From: a virus
Reading direction: 5' to 3' (one strand)
DNA length: 43,462 bases
Virus record (IMG/VR): IMGVR_UViG_3300035099_000622
Location: 1-43,462 of that record
The position numbers and the translations under genes are program-made. Below, one piece after another: positions 14,674-23,493 of this stretch. The notes beneath the pieces are model-generated. The model made no database searches and was not told the DNA's origin. It saw only the letters and a program-made list of their open reading frames with translations. Numbering within the stretch: the first letter of the stretch is position 1; every line of letters begins with the position of its first letter.

Positions 14674-15177
14674 ATGGGAAAGGTCAAAATCGTCGCCATT
14701 GCCGGCGCCTGTTGCCTGGCTCTGGCGATTTTCCTGGCGGTAAGACTGAAGCCCGGCCATTCGAGGCAGGCGGTCTTCGCTCCGCAAACCGTCGGGGCGA
14801 TCACGACAAGCTGGGCCTATGGCAGTCCGGCGGCGCTTAGCTGCGTAACAGCAACTTTCACGTCGGACGCGTCAGGGACGGTTGAGGGAATTGTGCCTTA
14901 CGATACCTATGCGGCTGCGAAATATCTTGGCGGCTTGCTCTATCGGGCGACCGTGGCGCCCGCCAGTGGGGCGTTGCGCCCGGACAACCTTTTCGACGTG
15001 ACGCTGTTGGACGTGGATAGCAAGGATGTTTTGCAGGGGCAATTCCAGAATCTGACGAGCGCCACCGCGACGACCGTGAATTTTTCTACGCCAACGGCCT
15101 TCATCGGCCCGCACACGCTGAGCGCAAGCGGGATGGGGAACAAGAAAGAGGCGAGTTTGCGGCTGTACTTTAGATAG
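14674..15177 (+). CDS. Membrane-anchored or exported protein of unknown function
   Basis: A 167-residue protein with an N-terminal hydrophobic segment (VKIVAIAGACCLALAIFLAV) after a basic start, and an external-looking beta-rich domain (TTSWAYGSPAALSCVTATFTS ... RLYFR). GAGGTGACGAGGA precedes the ATG. It is the first of three genes in this operon with export signals. It could be an envelope-targeted protein or a virion protein with a membrane anchor. The upstream 14440-14673 interval shows no convincing gene, only a 26-codon frame at 14444. Confidence 0.55.
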   Translation: MGKVKIVAIAGACCLALAIFLAVRLKPGHSRQAVFAPQTVGAITTSWAYGSPAALSCVTATFTSDASGTVEGIVPYDTYAAAKYLGGLLYRATVAPASGALRPDNLFDVTLLDVDSKDVLQGQFQNLTSATATTVNFSTPTAFIGPHTLSASGMGNKKEASLRLYFR

Positions 15178-15204
15178 GCGTTTTAGGCCGACGTGGAGCG
15201 GAAA

Positions 15205-16890
15205 ATGCGAAAGCGGATCTTTCTCGCCCTCATTCTCTCCATCATTCCCACTTTGCCCGCGATTGCGGCGAGCTTGCCCGGCGAGCTCGTATGGGACATC
15301 CCGACCGACAACGTGGGAACGTCCATCGCCGCCGAGTTGACCATGCGCCTCGCGGTGGGCGAGCAACGCCAATTCCGCGCGCGCCTGACCAGCCGCGGTT
15401 CGGTCATTCCGAACACCCGTTTCGACCTCTACCAATTCATGGTGAAGAACAGCGCGGGTTACACCATCGGCAGCCAAGCGATGACCCCAGAGTCGCCCCC
15501 GAGCGCGGGTTACTTTAGCTGCACCATCAGCTCGACGACGCTCGGCTCGACGGGCTTTTACGCGGCGGTCGTGGCGACGAGCACCTCCGCTGGCTTGCGC
15601 GTCGTGGCCGGCTGGTGGCGGCTCAACTTGACGGGCGTCCTCGACCCCAACCAACTCGCCGCGGGATCGCACGACAACGTAGTCGTCACGACCTTGACGG
15701 CGACGAACGTCTTCACGGACCACTTGTGGGCCGACGACCTTAACCTAACGACCTTCCCCCTGTACGCGCGGCGGGATGGGACGAATCCGCCGACGGCCAA
15801 CTGGGATTTCGCTGGGCGAAACTTGACGGACATTGGCAATCTCAAGACGACAGGGACACTCTACTCGCCCGACCTGATAAGTTCCTTCACGCTCAAGGCC
15901 GATGCGACATCCGTGACGGCCTCGCTCAACAAAAAGGCGAACTTGGCGGGTGGCAACGCCTTCACTGGCAACCAGAGCTTTGGCGGCTACAATCTGACGG
16001 CCATAGGCGCGTTTGCCACGACGGGGAATGCGACGTTGGGCGATTCAAGCGCCGACGAGCACACGATCAATGGCGACGTGCGCGTCACCAGCGGGATCGT
16101 CCTGACGGCGGGCAATAACATCAGGCCAAGTACCAACTCGACTTCTGCTATCAACATCGCGCAGGCGGATGGGACAGACTTTGTAACCTTTGACACGACC
16201 AATAAGAGAGTTGGCATTGGTGGCGTTACTCCTATAACCTCGCTTCATCTTCGTAGGGATCTTGCTTGGACGGCCGTAGAGCAGCTTATTCTTGAGAACA
16301 GCGCTTCGGGGGGTGGTGCGAAGTTCCTATTTCGTGGGGTAAATTCACACGATCAAGCTGCCATTGTTTCTTATGACATCTCCAGCGCGAGAGGCGCTTT
16401 AGGATTTTTCACAACAACCACGCCCTGGAGCGGGAATCCGACCGAGAAGGTGCGGATTGACCCGGATGGCAACGTTGGCGTCGGGACGACCAATCCAGGC
16501 GGCGGAGCTGGCTCTTCCGTGTTGAGCCTTGCCAACAGTTCTGCCACTCCAGCAGCCCTTGCCAACACGACCCACCTCTACTCCAGCGCGGGTGAGGGCT
16601 ATTGGATGGACGCCGCTGGCAACGTCACGTTGCAGACGCCGCACAATCCTGACACTGGCCAGTGGATTTTCTTCTCTGTCAACACCGTGACGAGTCAGGT
16701 TGTGCAGATTGACATGGAACGGCTTGTCACTGACGTGGAGAAGCTGACGGGCAAAAGCTACATGGTGAGAGACCGCGAGAAACTTGGCCCCAAGATGCGC
16801 CAGATCGCCGATGAGCTGTTGCGCAGACCGCCGCCATCAACGGTTGCGCCGACGACCTCGACGGCCTCGACCTTGACGGGAGGCCCATGA
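15205..16890 (+). CDS. Tail-fibre-like protein with signal peptide
   Basis: A 561-residue protein. The N-terminus has a Sec signal (MRKRIFLALILSIIPTLPAIA, likely cut before SLPGEL). Residues 23-145 form a domain repeated in the 23494-23952 protein, with VGEQRQFR and a terminal RVVAGWW. The middle is a repetitive Gly/Thr/Asn-rich shaft (NLTDIGNLKTTGT, NLTAIGAFATTGN). Two copies of a [11 protein letters not shown] motif (KRVGIGGVTP and GNVGVGTTNPGG) follow, as in trimeric fibre proteins. The end is helical (DMERLVTDVEKLTGKSYM), then a Pro/Thr tail. The ATG at 15205 follows GGAG; an in-frame GTG at 15193 is less likely. Its place between head and connector genes and its signal peptide are unusual for a fibre. 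Confidence 0.65.
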   Translation: MRKRIFLALILSIIPTLPAIAASLPGELVWDIPTDNVGTSIAAELTMRLAVGEQRQFRARLTSRGSVIPNTRFDLYQFMVKNSAGYTIGSQAMTPESPPSAGYFSCTISSTTLGSTGFYAAVVATSTSAGLRVVAGWWRLNLTGVLDPNQLAAGSHDNVVVTTLTATNVFTDHLWADDLNLTTFPLYARRDGTNPPTANWDFAGRNLTDIGNLKTTGTLYSPDLISSFTLKADATSVTASLNKKANLAGGNAFTGNQSFGGYNLTAIGAFATTGNATLGDSSADEHTINGDVRVTSGIVLTAGNNIRPSTNSTSAINIAQADGTDFVTFDTTNKRVGIGGVTPITSLHLRRDLAWTAVEQLILENSASGGGAKFLFRGVNSHDQAAIVSYDISSARGALGFFTTTTPWSGNPTEKVRIDPDGNVGVGTTNPGGGAGSSVLSLANSSATPAALANTTHLYSSAGEGYWMDAAGNVTLQTPHNPDTGQWIFFSVNTVTSQVVQIDMERLVTDVEKLTGKSYMVRDREKLGPKMRQIADELLRRPPPSTVAPTTSTASTLTGGP

Positions 16891-16929
16891 CGAGGTCGGC
16901 CTTGATCTCATGAAGGATGGAGTCGAACG

Positions 16930-17187
16930 ATGACGCAAGAGGAGAAAGAGACGCTCAGGCAAACGGTGGAGCTGGCCGTCTTGAAGGCGCTCGACGCCCA
17001 CGTCGAGCGCTACCACCGCGGCTTGCAGAACGGCATCGTCAGCCCGAAGACGCTCGTGGCGGTGGTCTTGGCGCTGGCCGTAGTGTTCGCCGGCCTATTC
17101 GTGAACGTCCTTCAGATGAAGGGACAGGCGATGGAGATCAAGACTCAAAACGCCCTGATTGAAGAGATTCTGCAGGAGCTGTTTTGA
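16930..17187 (+). CDS. Small membrane protein with coiled-coil ends
   Basis: An 85-residue protein: a charged helical N-terminus (TQEEKETLRQTVELAVLKAL), one membrane segment (TLVAVVLALAVVFAGLFVNVL), and a C-terminal helix (MEIKTQNALIEEILQELF). GGATGGAG precedes the ATG. It is followed closely by another small membrane protein; the pair could be holin and regulator or spanin-like, but position within head-tail genes argues for caution. Confidence 0.6.
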   Translation: MTQEEKETLRQTVELAVLKALDAHVERYHRGLQNGIVSPKTLVAVVLALAVVFAGLFVNVLQMKGQAMEIKTQNALIEEILQELF

Positions 17188-17221
17188 TCGGCGAGAAACT
17201 CACGCGAGAGGAGACAGGGAC

Positions 17222-17413
17222 ATGGCGCTAATCAAGTGGCTGCAAGGTAAAAAGACCTACGCCTTGGTCGCGTTGGCCGTCATCGTGTCCGGCTTGCGAG
17301 CGCAGAACCTGATCGACGACGACCTCTACAAGGGGGGCATGGCGCTCTTGGCGATGCTCGGCCTCGGCACGGTCCGTGCGGCCATTGCGAGCGTCGTCCG
17401 CAACGGCCGTTGA
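17222..17413 (+). CDS. Holin-like small membrane protein
   Basis: A 63-residue protein starting MALIKWLQGKKTYALVALAVI, then a Gly-rich second hydrophobic helix (GGMALLAMLGLGTVRAAIASVV) and a basic end. The pattern GKKTY-x-hydrophobic ... LGLGTVRAAIA is common among short phage membrane proteins annotated as holin-like. ATG 17222 follows GGAGACAGGG. The open frame to 17159 overlaps the preceding gene and was not used. The lysis enzymes are about 17 kb away, so the holin role is uncertain. Confidence 0.55.
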   Translation: MALIKWLQGKKTYALVALAVIVSGLRAQNLIDDDLYKGGMALLAMLGLGTVRAAIASVVRNGR

Positions 17414-17437
17414 GACCGCGATGGAGGGACGGAAAGG

Positions 17438-18325
17438 ATGCCCAATCTCGTCACGTTGCAAGAGCTCAAGTCGTGGATCGGCGAGACTGGCACGGGTTAC
17501 GACGCGCCGTTGACTTGCGCGTTACAGGCGGCCTCGGACTGGATTTGCGAGTATGCGGGCCAGGATTTCCTCGCCGCCGAACGCCGCGAACACCGCGACG
17601 GGAATGGGCAACCGTCGCTCTGGTTGCGCCAACGCCCCGTGCAAGACGTGATTTCCGTGCGCGGTCCGACCCGCGTGGACGCCTTGCAAGTCAAGTACGC
17701 GGCGTTCGACAGCGGCATGGGCAACATGGCGACGGTGGAAGTCGAGGATGGCGAGTCGCTCAAGCTGACGACGAGCCTCGACGGAACGCGGAGGGTTGAT
17801 GTCTTGGTCTTCTCAACGTACAAGAACCTTTCGCTCTTGCGCGACGCGATAGAAGGGGTGGCGGGTTGGACTGCGGAGGTCCTCGCGACCGACGATCGCC
17901 AGCAAGAGTCCGCTGAGCTCCTGCCCATGCAGCCGGGCGACGCCTATGGCCAATGGCTCACGCTGTCCACCACCGACCTGCCCATTGACGGCTATCATTG
18001 GGAAAGCTGGGGCGAAATCGTCCGTCGCGACTCAGAGTGGTCGTGGGGGCAGCGCAATTGGACGTTCCGTTACGTCGCTGGCTATGGCATTGCCGGCGAG
18101 CCGGAGGGGAATCGCATCGCGGCATTGCCCGGGCAACTTCGTCTCGCCGCGTTGGAATTGGCCAAGCTGTTGTATTTGCAAAGAAGGCAAGACCCTGACA
18201 TGCGGAGCGAGCATCTAGGCGACTATGGCTACTCACGCGCTGCGGCGGGGGAGCTGGGAACGTCGGGGATGCCGCTTCGCATCGAAAAAATGCTCGCGCC
18301 TTTCACGCGCGTTTTGGACCGCTGA
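17438..18325 (+). CDS. Head-tail connector protein (gp6-like adaptor)
   Basis: A 295-residue protein in the position of the adaptor that docks under the portal ring. The start (NLVTLQELKSWIG, YDAPLTCALQAASDWICEYAGQDF) is the classical opening of phage connector proteins, four helices around a short loop. The second half has beta strands and a C-terminal helix (LPGQLRLAALELAKLLYLQRR) that also recurs in the family. It is longer than the roughly 100-residue HK97 gp6, with a middle beta domain added, as in several related phages. The ATG follows GGAGGGACGGAAAGG. The next gene starts 1 bp after the stop. Confidence 0.82.
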   Translation: MPNLVTLQELKSWIGETGTGYDAPLTCALQAASDWICEYAGQDFLAAERREHRDGNGQPSLWLRQRPVQDVISVRGPTRVDALQVKYAAFDSGMGNMATVEVEDGESLKLTTSLDGTRRVDVLVFSTYKNLSLLRDAIEGVAGWTAEVLATDDRQQESAELLPMQPGDAYGQWLTLSTTDLPIDGYHWESWGEIVRRDSEWSWGQRNWTFRYVAGYGIAGEPEGNRIAALPGQLRLAALELAKLLYLQRRQDPDMRSEHLGDYGYSRAAAGELGTSGMPLRIEKMLAPFTRVLDR

Positions 18326-18326
18326 G

Positions 18327-18659
18327 ATGTCACTGGAAAGCATGATGTCGCACGAGGTCGTGATCGAAGCGCCGCTCTTGACCGACGACGGGATGGGCGG
18401 AAGCAAGCAGTCCTGGGCTGGCGGTCAAGCCTTCAAAGGATTCGTCCAGCCCATGTCAGCGGTCGAGCGCGACATGCACAGGCGGGCGGGGGTTGAGGCC
18501 ACGCACCACGTTTACCTGCCGCCAGAAGCGCCAGTGATGGAGCAAAGCCGGATAACATTCAATGGCAGGCGCTTCGAGGTCAAGGGCGTGCGCGAAGCCG
18601 GCGAGGGCCAATGGCCAAGCCTCAACCACAAGAAAATTGACTGCGTGGAACTGAGATGA
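18327..18659 (+). CDS. Head closure / head-tail adaptor protein
   Basis: A 110-residue beta-rich protein. It has the pattern of phage head-closure proteins: a statement of strand and ligand (VVIEAPLLTDDGMGGSKQSW), a GFVQPMSAVER segment, HHVYLP, SRITFNGRRFEVKGV and an ending like DCVELR. These proteins plug the connector after packaging. The ATG at 18327 is 1 bp after the upstream stop, and its own stop overlaps the next start (ATGA). The earlier open frame to 18225 overlaps the connector gene. Confidence 0.78.
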   Translation: MSLESMMSHEVVIEAPLLTDDGMGGSKQSWAGGQAFKGFVQPMSAVERDMHRRAGVEATHHVYLPPEAPVMEQSRITFNGRRFEVKGVREAGEGQWPSLNHKKIDCVELR

Positions 18660-19195
18660 CGCAAGAGCAAGCGTGGGCGCGAATCGAAAGGACCGTGCGA
18701 TCGGCGATGAGGGGAATCGCCCTGAGCTGCGTCAAGAACGCGAAAGACAGCCTTGTGGATAGGCCGCCTAGCGCCGCTGGGCGCCCCCCAGGGACACGAC
18801 GCGGCTTTTTGCGCAACAGCATCGCGTGGGAAATGGACTCGGACGCGACGGTCCGCGTGGGGATCGCCAAGGGAAGCCCGGCAGCCCATTACGCCAAGAT
18901 ACAGGAGTTCGGGGGGACGGTCGCGCCGCGCCACGGCGGCAAGCTCCGATTCCCCGTGCTCGTCGGGAGCTTGTGGCCCGCCGCCACCGGCCAGCGCAGA
19001 CGAAGCGCCAAGCTGTTGACGGAGGGCGGGACGCGAAGCTTGGCTGGACGCGGATTGCTCGTTGGACGGACTTACCGGTTCGTCACGAAGGCATCCGTCA
19101 CCCTGCCGCGTCGCCCATATTTGCGGCCGGCGGCCGAGCGCACCCGAACAGAGGTGCCGGCGATTGTGACGAGCGTGACAGCTGGGATGCAATGA
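18656..19195 (+). CDS. HK97 gp10-like neck/tail component
   Basis: A 179-residue basic protein. The features are those of the HK97 gp10 family: an N-terminal helix, a SLVDRPPSAAGRPPGTRRGFLRNSI segment, VRVGIAKGSPAAHYAKIQEFGGTV with the invariant YAK-x-x-EFG, and a late RPYLRPAAERTR. It joins the tail terminator or connector interface. It starts in a 4-base overlap with the head-closure gene. Confidence 0.83.
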   Translation: MTQEQAWARIERTVRSAMRGIALSCVKNAKDSLVDRPPSAAGRPPGTRRGFLRNSIAWEMDSDATVRVGIAKGSPAAHYAKIQEFGGTVAPRHGGKLRFPVLVGSLWPAATGQRRRSAKLLTEGGTRSLAGRGLLVGRTYRFVTKASVTLPRRPYLRPAAERTRTEVPAIVTSVTAGMQ

Positions 19196-19201
19196 GGCGA
19201 G

Positions 19202-19645
19202 ATGCGCTGGCTCATTCAAAAAATCGTCGAGCATTTGCGAGCCGACGCGCCACTGGCGGAGTGGGTCGGAAAGGACAAGCAGGGCCGCGTCAAAATCTAT
19301 CACGGGCGCGCCCCGCGGCTGGCCGACCTCCAAGATCACCGATACATGGTCTTCTACACCGACCTCGGCGGCGGCGCCCCGGTGGAGGTCTGTGGTGACG
19401 GTCAGGTGGTTGACCAGGCCTTGGTAGAATTCTTGTTGGTTGACAAAAGTGACGGCTCTGGCCTGGGGGTGGCCGAGGGTTACGACCTGTTGCGGGCCGC
19501 CATGGAGCCGGGATGGAAAGTCGCCGACGGGAGCAACGCGCTCATTGGCGTGGAACGACAGGGGCCATTGCGCGGGCCGACGGTCGATGACAACGACGAA
19601 TGGTCCGGGTCGGTTGACTATCGAATGTACGTCGTCACCAAATAG
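19202..19645 (+). CDS. Tail terminator-like protein
   Basis: A 147-residue protein in the terminator position. The N-terminal helix (RWLIQKIVEHLRADAPLAEWVG), the KIYHGRAPRLADL...YMVFYTD strands and C-terminal DYRMYVVTK match DUF3168-like tail-terminator proteins. These cap the tail tube and bind the head neck. It lies between the gp10-like gene and the tail tube gene, the canonical order. Confidence 0.68.
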   Translation: MRWLIQKIVEHLRADAPLAEWVGKDKQGRVKIYHGRAPRLADLQDHRYMVFYTDLGGGAPVEVCGDGQVVDQALVEFLLVDKSDGSGLGVAEGYDLLRAAMEPGWKVADGSNALIGVERQGPLRGPTVDDNDEWSGSVDYRMYVVTK

Positions 19646-19665
19646 AGGACGGGAGGTGAAAGAAC

Positions 19666-20058
19666 ATGGCTGCTGGAACGGTTATCTCAGGGGTCAGCGG
19701 GGCGTTTTCACTCAAGCAGGGCGAAACTGAAAAAGTGTACAATGTGACTGCCTGGACTTGCGAGAAGGCCGTCGCCTTCGAGCAGTATCTTCTCTTGGGC
19801 GCCACGTCCTGGATGAGGACGTTGCCGATGGAGTACTCCTGGCGCGCCACCGCCACGATCCACCTGTCTGACGAGGTCAACGAAATTCCCGAAGGGACGG
19901 CGTTGACGGCCACGCTGACCGTCTCTGGCTCGCCGAGCTACAAAGTCACCGGGAATTGCTATTTGACCCGGTTCGCGTGGAACTACATGCGGCGCGGCGG
20001 GTTGCCGACAGCGACAATCGAGGTCGTCGGCGATGGAGAATTGACGGAAAGCACGTGA
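19666..20058 (+). CDS. Major tail tube protein
   Basis: A 130-residue beta-rich protein (GTVISGVSGAFSLKQGE, NVTAWTCEKAVAFEQY, TLTVSGSPSYKVTGNCYLTRFAWN). Size and position directly before the chaperone pair and tape measure fit the tube subunit, which forms hexameric rings. GGGAGGTGAAAGAAC before the ATG suggests strong translation. Family identity comes from context more than motif; the SYKVTGNCYLT...RGGLPTATIEVVGDGEL tail is typical of short tube proteins. Confidence 0.7.
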   Translation: MAAGTVISGVSGAFSLKQGETEKVYNVTAWTCEKAVAFEQYLLLGATSWMRTLPMEYSWRATATIHLSDEVNEIPEGTALTATLTVSGSPSYKVTGNCYLTRFAWNYMRRGGLPTATIEVVGDGELTEST

Positions 20059-20074
20059 GAAAGGGGCGGCTTGA

Positions 20075-20590
20075 ATGGTCGATACAGAAGACTACGCGAT
20101 CCTCGTTGGGGCAGACGGCAAGCAGTACAAGGCGCGGAAGATTGGCCTCGCCTTCGTGCAATCCTTCTACGCCTGGCTGCGGCAACGCCAGCTCCAGACG
20201 TTCCTCGACGTCGTGGTGAAGTCACGCACGCCTGCTGAGATTGAATGCCCGCATTGTCGGGCACGTTTCACGCCACCGCGCATCGGGATCAGCCCGCAAG
20301 AGGTCGCCGTGGTGGCGAGCGAAATCGTCTCGCGCCCGATGCCCGACGACGAGTGGGTCAAGGAGCGTTGCGGGCCCTTGGGCCGCCTGTGGATGCTGGT
20401 CGAATCCGTGAAGGCCGCCAACAAAGGCATGACGGACGAACAGGTCCTCGCCGCGTTTGGGAACGCGATCGAACTCGCCGGACTCGAACTTCTCAGGCAG
20501 TCCTACCCGCCGCTGGAGGAGGTTGGCGATGGCGGCGCGGAAAACCCTACGTCGACTTTATCACAAGCTGGGAGCGCGCCTGCCTCGTAG
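20075..20590 (+). CDS. Tail assembly chaperone, zero-frame product (G-like)
   Basis: A 171-residue protein directly before the tape measure gene. The N-terminus is an alpha/beta fold (DYAILVGADGKQYKARKIGLA), then a CxxC (ECPHCRARF, residues 58/61), and a helical region ending in a Gly/Ser-rich tail. The open -1 frame continues past its stop to 20757, the normal arrangement for G/GT chaperones that guide tape measure folding and tube polymerisation. The stop of the extended frame overlaps the tape measure ATG. Confidence 0.75.
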   Translation: MVDTEDYAILVGADGKQYKARKIGLAFVQSFYAWLRQRQLQTFLDVVVKSRTPAEIECPHCRARFTPPRIGISPQEVAVVASEIVSRPMPDDEWVKERCGPLGRLWMLVESVKAANKGMTDEQVLAAFGNAIELAGLELLRQSYPPLEEVGDGGAENPTSTLSQAGSAPAS

Positions 20591-20757
20591 CGGCTCAGAC
20601 GTGCGGCGGGGACTTGGAAAGAGCGAGAAACATGAGCTTCGCCGAGGTGGCCCGCCGTTGCGATCTGGTGCAATGGTGGGATGCCACGCATGGCGGCGAC
20701 TATAGTCGCCAACTCTTGCGCGACATAGAGCGGTTCAGGGGGCGGAAGAGAGGATGA
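20545..20757 (+). CDS. Tail chaperone extension by -1 ribosomal frameshift (GT-like)
   Basis: The -1 frame, relative to the 20075 gene, encodes PYVDFITSWERACLVAAQTC, then ERARNMSFAEVARRCDLVQWWDATH and a basic end, with sensible composition to the stop at 20755-20757. The most plausible slip is at G-GAA-AAC (20539-20545), where codons GAA and AAC re-pair as GGA and AAA. It is not the classical XXXYYYZ, so the exact site is not certain. A GAGC/GCTC pairing just downstream might stimulate the slip. An alternative is independent initiation at ATG 20633. Confidence 0.6.
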   Translation, partial: PYVDFITSWERACLVAAQTCGGDLERARNMSFAEVARRCDLVQWWDATHGGDYSRQLLRDIERFRGRKRG

Positions 20758-22685
20758 ACATCTGGGAAATGTTCGTGCAGTTCACGCCGCGCATGGGCCA
20801 GCTCGAGCAAGGCTTCCAACAGGCGGTTCAAGGCTCAGAACGGGCTGGAAGGGCTGCGGGGAAGACGTGGGCCGGGGGTTTCGGCGGCGCCGCGACAGCG
20901 GGCTTGGCGAGTTCTGTCGGTGTCATTACCGGGGCGTTTGCGACGGCTTACAAGTTGGCGGGTGAGTGGCGCGAGGAGCTCGCTTCACATAGGATGTTGG
21001 CGGCTGCCTTCGAGCAGGGCGTGGGCGTCGCCGAAAAGGCGGTTCAGCGACTGTCGCGAGAAACTGGTTACGCAGACAAGCAAGTCCGCTCGATGATGGC
21101 CTCTTACCGGCTGACGGCCGACGCCCTCGGCTTGACCGGCGAGCGCGCGGATGACGTGGCTAAAGGATTGACGGAGCTGACATATCGTCAGGCGGAGTTC
21201 CGCAAAATCGCCCCAGAGGAGATATTCAACCGATTGCAATCGGGCATGTATGGGGCGTACCGCGGCCTTCGTTCAATCCAACTCGCAATGACGGACGTCG
21301 AAGTCAGCCAAAAGGCCCTTAGCATGGGCCTGGCATCGAGTGAAAAAGAGTTGACCGAAGTTGACAAGGCCTACGCTCGATATGTCTTGCTCATGGAGAA
21401 GTCTAATTTTGTGATGCAAGCGCAAATGAGCGACCTCTCAGATAGCCGGACGGCTTGGCGGAATTTCAAAAAAGAGATCGGTGAAATCGCGGAGCTCCTT
21501 GGCAAGAGCTATGAACCTGTTTTGAAAGGGGTCGTCGGGCTAGCGGCAAAAGGCGCGGAGGTTGGTAAAGAAATTGTAGAAAAGCTGGTCACGCCATCTC
21601 CGGCGGGCGTTGCGGTTGTGGGAGCCGTGACAGGGCAGGAAGTTTACAATGTCAGAGAGACGGCTGCCGAAAGGACCGAACAATGGCTTCGGCAACACCC
21701 CGAACAGGAGCTGCAAGCCGCCGCGAGAAGAATGAACCGGACGCCCGAACAAGTAGCCGCGGCCCGTCGGCTCCAAGAATACTACAACAAATCGCCGGAA
21801 TACCACAAACAATACGAGGCGGAAAACGAACGGCTCATGGCCGAAAAGCAAGAGGGCAAAGCACAAGCCGATTTGAGAAGAGGCGTTGAGACGCTCCTGA
21901 CCAAACGCGCCGAATTAGTCGAAAAGGCGCGAGAAGACAAGGACGTGCAACGGGCCATTTTGGCGCTTGTTGAAAGAATCAACGACGCCACCAAAAGGCA
22001 TGTCCAATACGTTGGCGAATCAGCCCGAGGCGCCGGAGAAACACTTCGCGGATTCTACGAGTCGATGGCCACAAGGCCGATAGAGATTCAACGGCAATTG
22101 GTCGGCCGAATGCTCGAAGAGCGGTTTGAACCGACCAACAAGGCGGAGAAGAAAGCCTTCGCGGACAGACGCGAACGGCTAGAGCGATACCAACGCGACC
22201 TGCAAGGGCGTTCGCAGGCCATAAGAGAGCGAGTCTCCGAGCTGGAGAGGGCGCAATCCGACATTTTGCGGATCGAACGGCTGGAGGCCTATTTGGGCGA
22301 GCCGGTCTTTGGTGAAGCGAAATCCCAAGCGGAAAAGTACGTCGCTCGGACAGCGCCCTCGATATATGGGAAACAATGGCAACGGATCGTGGGCGAAGAG
22401 CGCATGGCTGCCCGATACGCCTTGCTGACCGAGGCGATTGAGGAGTTCCAGAACTTGCAGCTCATGGAGAAATATGGCGCGGGCCTACCCCCTTGGCTGC
22501 GTCATAGACAGCAAATCGCCTGGCGGACGATCTCTCAATATGGCGGCCCGGAAGGCCAACGCGCGGCGATACGCGGGACGAACGAGGAGCGCGTGGTCAA
22601 AAACCTGGACATCATCACCAAGGTCATCCAAGACCTTCCAAATTTCGTCGTTGAGCTCGTGCGCGAGGCGATGAGGCGTTCCTGA
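20754..22685 (+). CDS. Tape measure protein
   Basis: A 643-residue protein that sets tail length and passes into the cell during DNA entry. It has the hallmarks: a coiled-coil N-terminus (MGQLEQGFQQAVQGSERAGRAA), a Gly/Ala-rich membrane-like part (WAGGFGGAATAGLASSVGVITGAFATA) and long charged helical stretches (EKADLRR, VEKAREDKDVQRAI...). At about 1.5 angstrom per residue the tail would be near 95 nm, a short siphovirus tail. There is no obvious peptidase domain. It is coupled by ATGA overlap to the chaperone extension. Confidence 0.83.
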   Translation: MNIWEMFVQFTPRMGQLEQGFQQAVQGSERAGRAAGKTWAGGFGGAATAGLASSVGVITGAFATAYKLAGEWREELASHRMLAAAFEQGVGVAEKAVQRLSRETGYADKQVRSMMASYRLTADALGLTGERADDVAKGLTELTYRQAEFRKIAPEEIFNRLQSGMYGAYRGLRSIQLAMTDVEVSQKALSMGLASSEKELTEVDKAYARYVLLMEKSNFVMQAQMSDLSDSRTAWRNFKKEIGEIAELLGKSYEPVLKGVVGLAAKGAEVGKEIVEKLVTPSPAGVAVVGAVTGQEVYNVRETAAERTEQWLRQHPEQELQAAARRMNRTPEQVAAARRLQEYYNKSPEYHKQYEAENERLMAEKQEGKAQADLRRGVETLLTKRAELVEKAREDKDVQRAILALVERINDATKRHVQYVGESARGAGETLRGFYESMATRPIEIQRQLVGRMLEERFEPTNKAEKKAFADRRERLERYQRDLQGRSQAIRERVSELERAQSDILRIERLEAYLGEPVFGEAKSQAEKYVARTAPSIYGKQWQRIVGEERMAARYALLTEAIEEFQNLQLMEKYGAGLPPWLRHRQQIAWRTISQYGGPEGQRAAIRGTNEERVVKNLDIITKVIQDLPNFVVELVREAMRRS

Positions 22686-22686
22686 C

Positions 22687-23478
22687 ATGGTGGCGGTCCT
22701 TGAAATCTCCCGACGGCGGCTGCGCTGCAACGAGTCGGAGGCGCAAGGCATGGCCGCCTATGAGATAACGGGCGTCACTGGCGGCGCGAACGAGGCCTAT
22801 ACGGCGCTGAAAAATCCGGCGGTCGGCGGAGTCGCTTACAACACCGCCTGGACGTATTTCACGCCGATGGGCATCGCGGGTGTCATGTATCCCGAAACCT
22901 ACGAGGTCGAAGCCACTGGAAACCCGACGGTCTTCCACGGCGCCATCGAGTTCACGACGCAACCGCAATGGCGACCCTCGTGCTCGATAAACAGCTCGAT
23001 TCAGACGATAGAGACGACAAGGGCCATCAATGGCGTCTCTTTGCCGACTGACGCCGACGGCCGGCAAGAGACGGCCACGATCATGGTGACGACGGAGACC
23101 TTCGTGGTCGAGCAGATCGAAGACGAGGCTCTCTGGTTCGGCAACATAGACGGCACGCCAAACGCCGATGGCAACAGGTTGCAGCGCGCGCGCTACGCCG
23201 GGAATCGGACCAACGCCGTGACGTGGCGCGGCGATCCACAACACGTTTGGCTTTTCACCGACTACGAGGTGGAACGGATGGGAGACCAGTCGGGACTGCA
23301 AGGCAGAGTCCGCGTGCGTTATCACTTTCAGCGACGAAGCTATAAAAACCAGGACGATGAAGACGTGATGTGGCTATGGGAAAGTCCATCCCAAGGCACT
23401 AAACACGTGTTGTACCTTTCATGCGATTTCGCCAGCGTTTTGCACTTGCACTGGCCCGACGGAAGTCTTATCACGTAG
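22687..23478 (+). CDS. Tail protein after the tape measure; possibly distal tail
   Basis: A 263-residue protein starting 1 bp after the tape measure stop. It is beta-rich (AAYEITGVTGGANEAYTAL, TFVVEQIEDEALWFGNIDG, RYHFQRRSYKNQDDEDVMWL). The slot after the tape measure usually holds the distal tail protein; it is not recognised by motif. It contains few cysteines and no signal peptide. Function by position only. Confidence 0.6.
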   Translation: MVAVLEISRRRLRCNESEAQGMAAYEITGVTGGANEAYTALKNPAVGGVAYNTAWTYFTPMGIAGVMYPETYEVEATGNPTVFHGAIEFTTQPQWRPSCSINSSIQTIETTRAINGVSLPTDADGRQETATIMVTTETFVVEQIEDEALWFGNIDGTPNADGNRLQRARYAGNRTNAVTWRGDPQHVWLFTDYEVERMGDQSGLQGRVRVRYHFQRRSYKNQDDEDVMWLWESPSQGTKHVLYLSCDFASVLHLHWPDGSLIT

Positions 23479-23493
23479 TTTGGAGAGGTTGCA

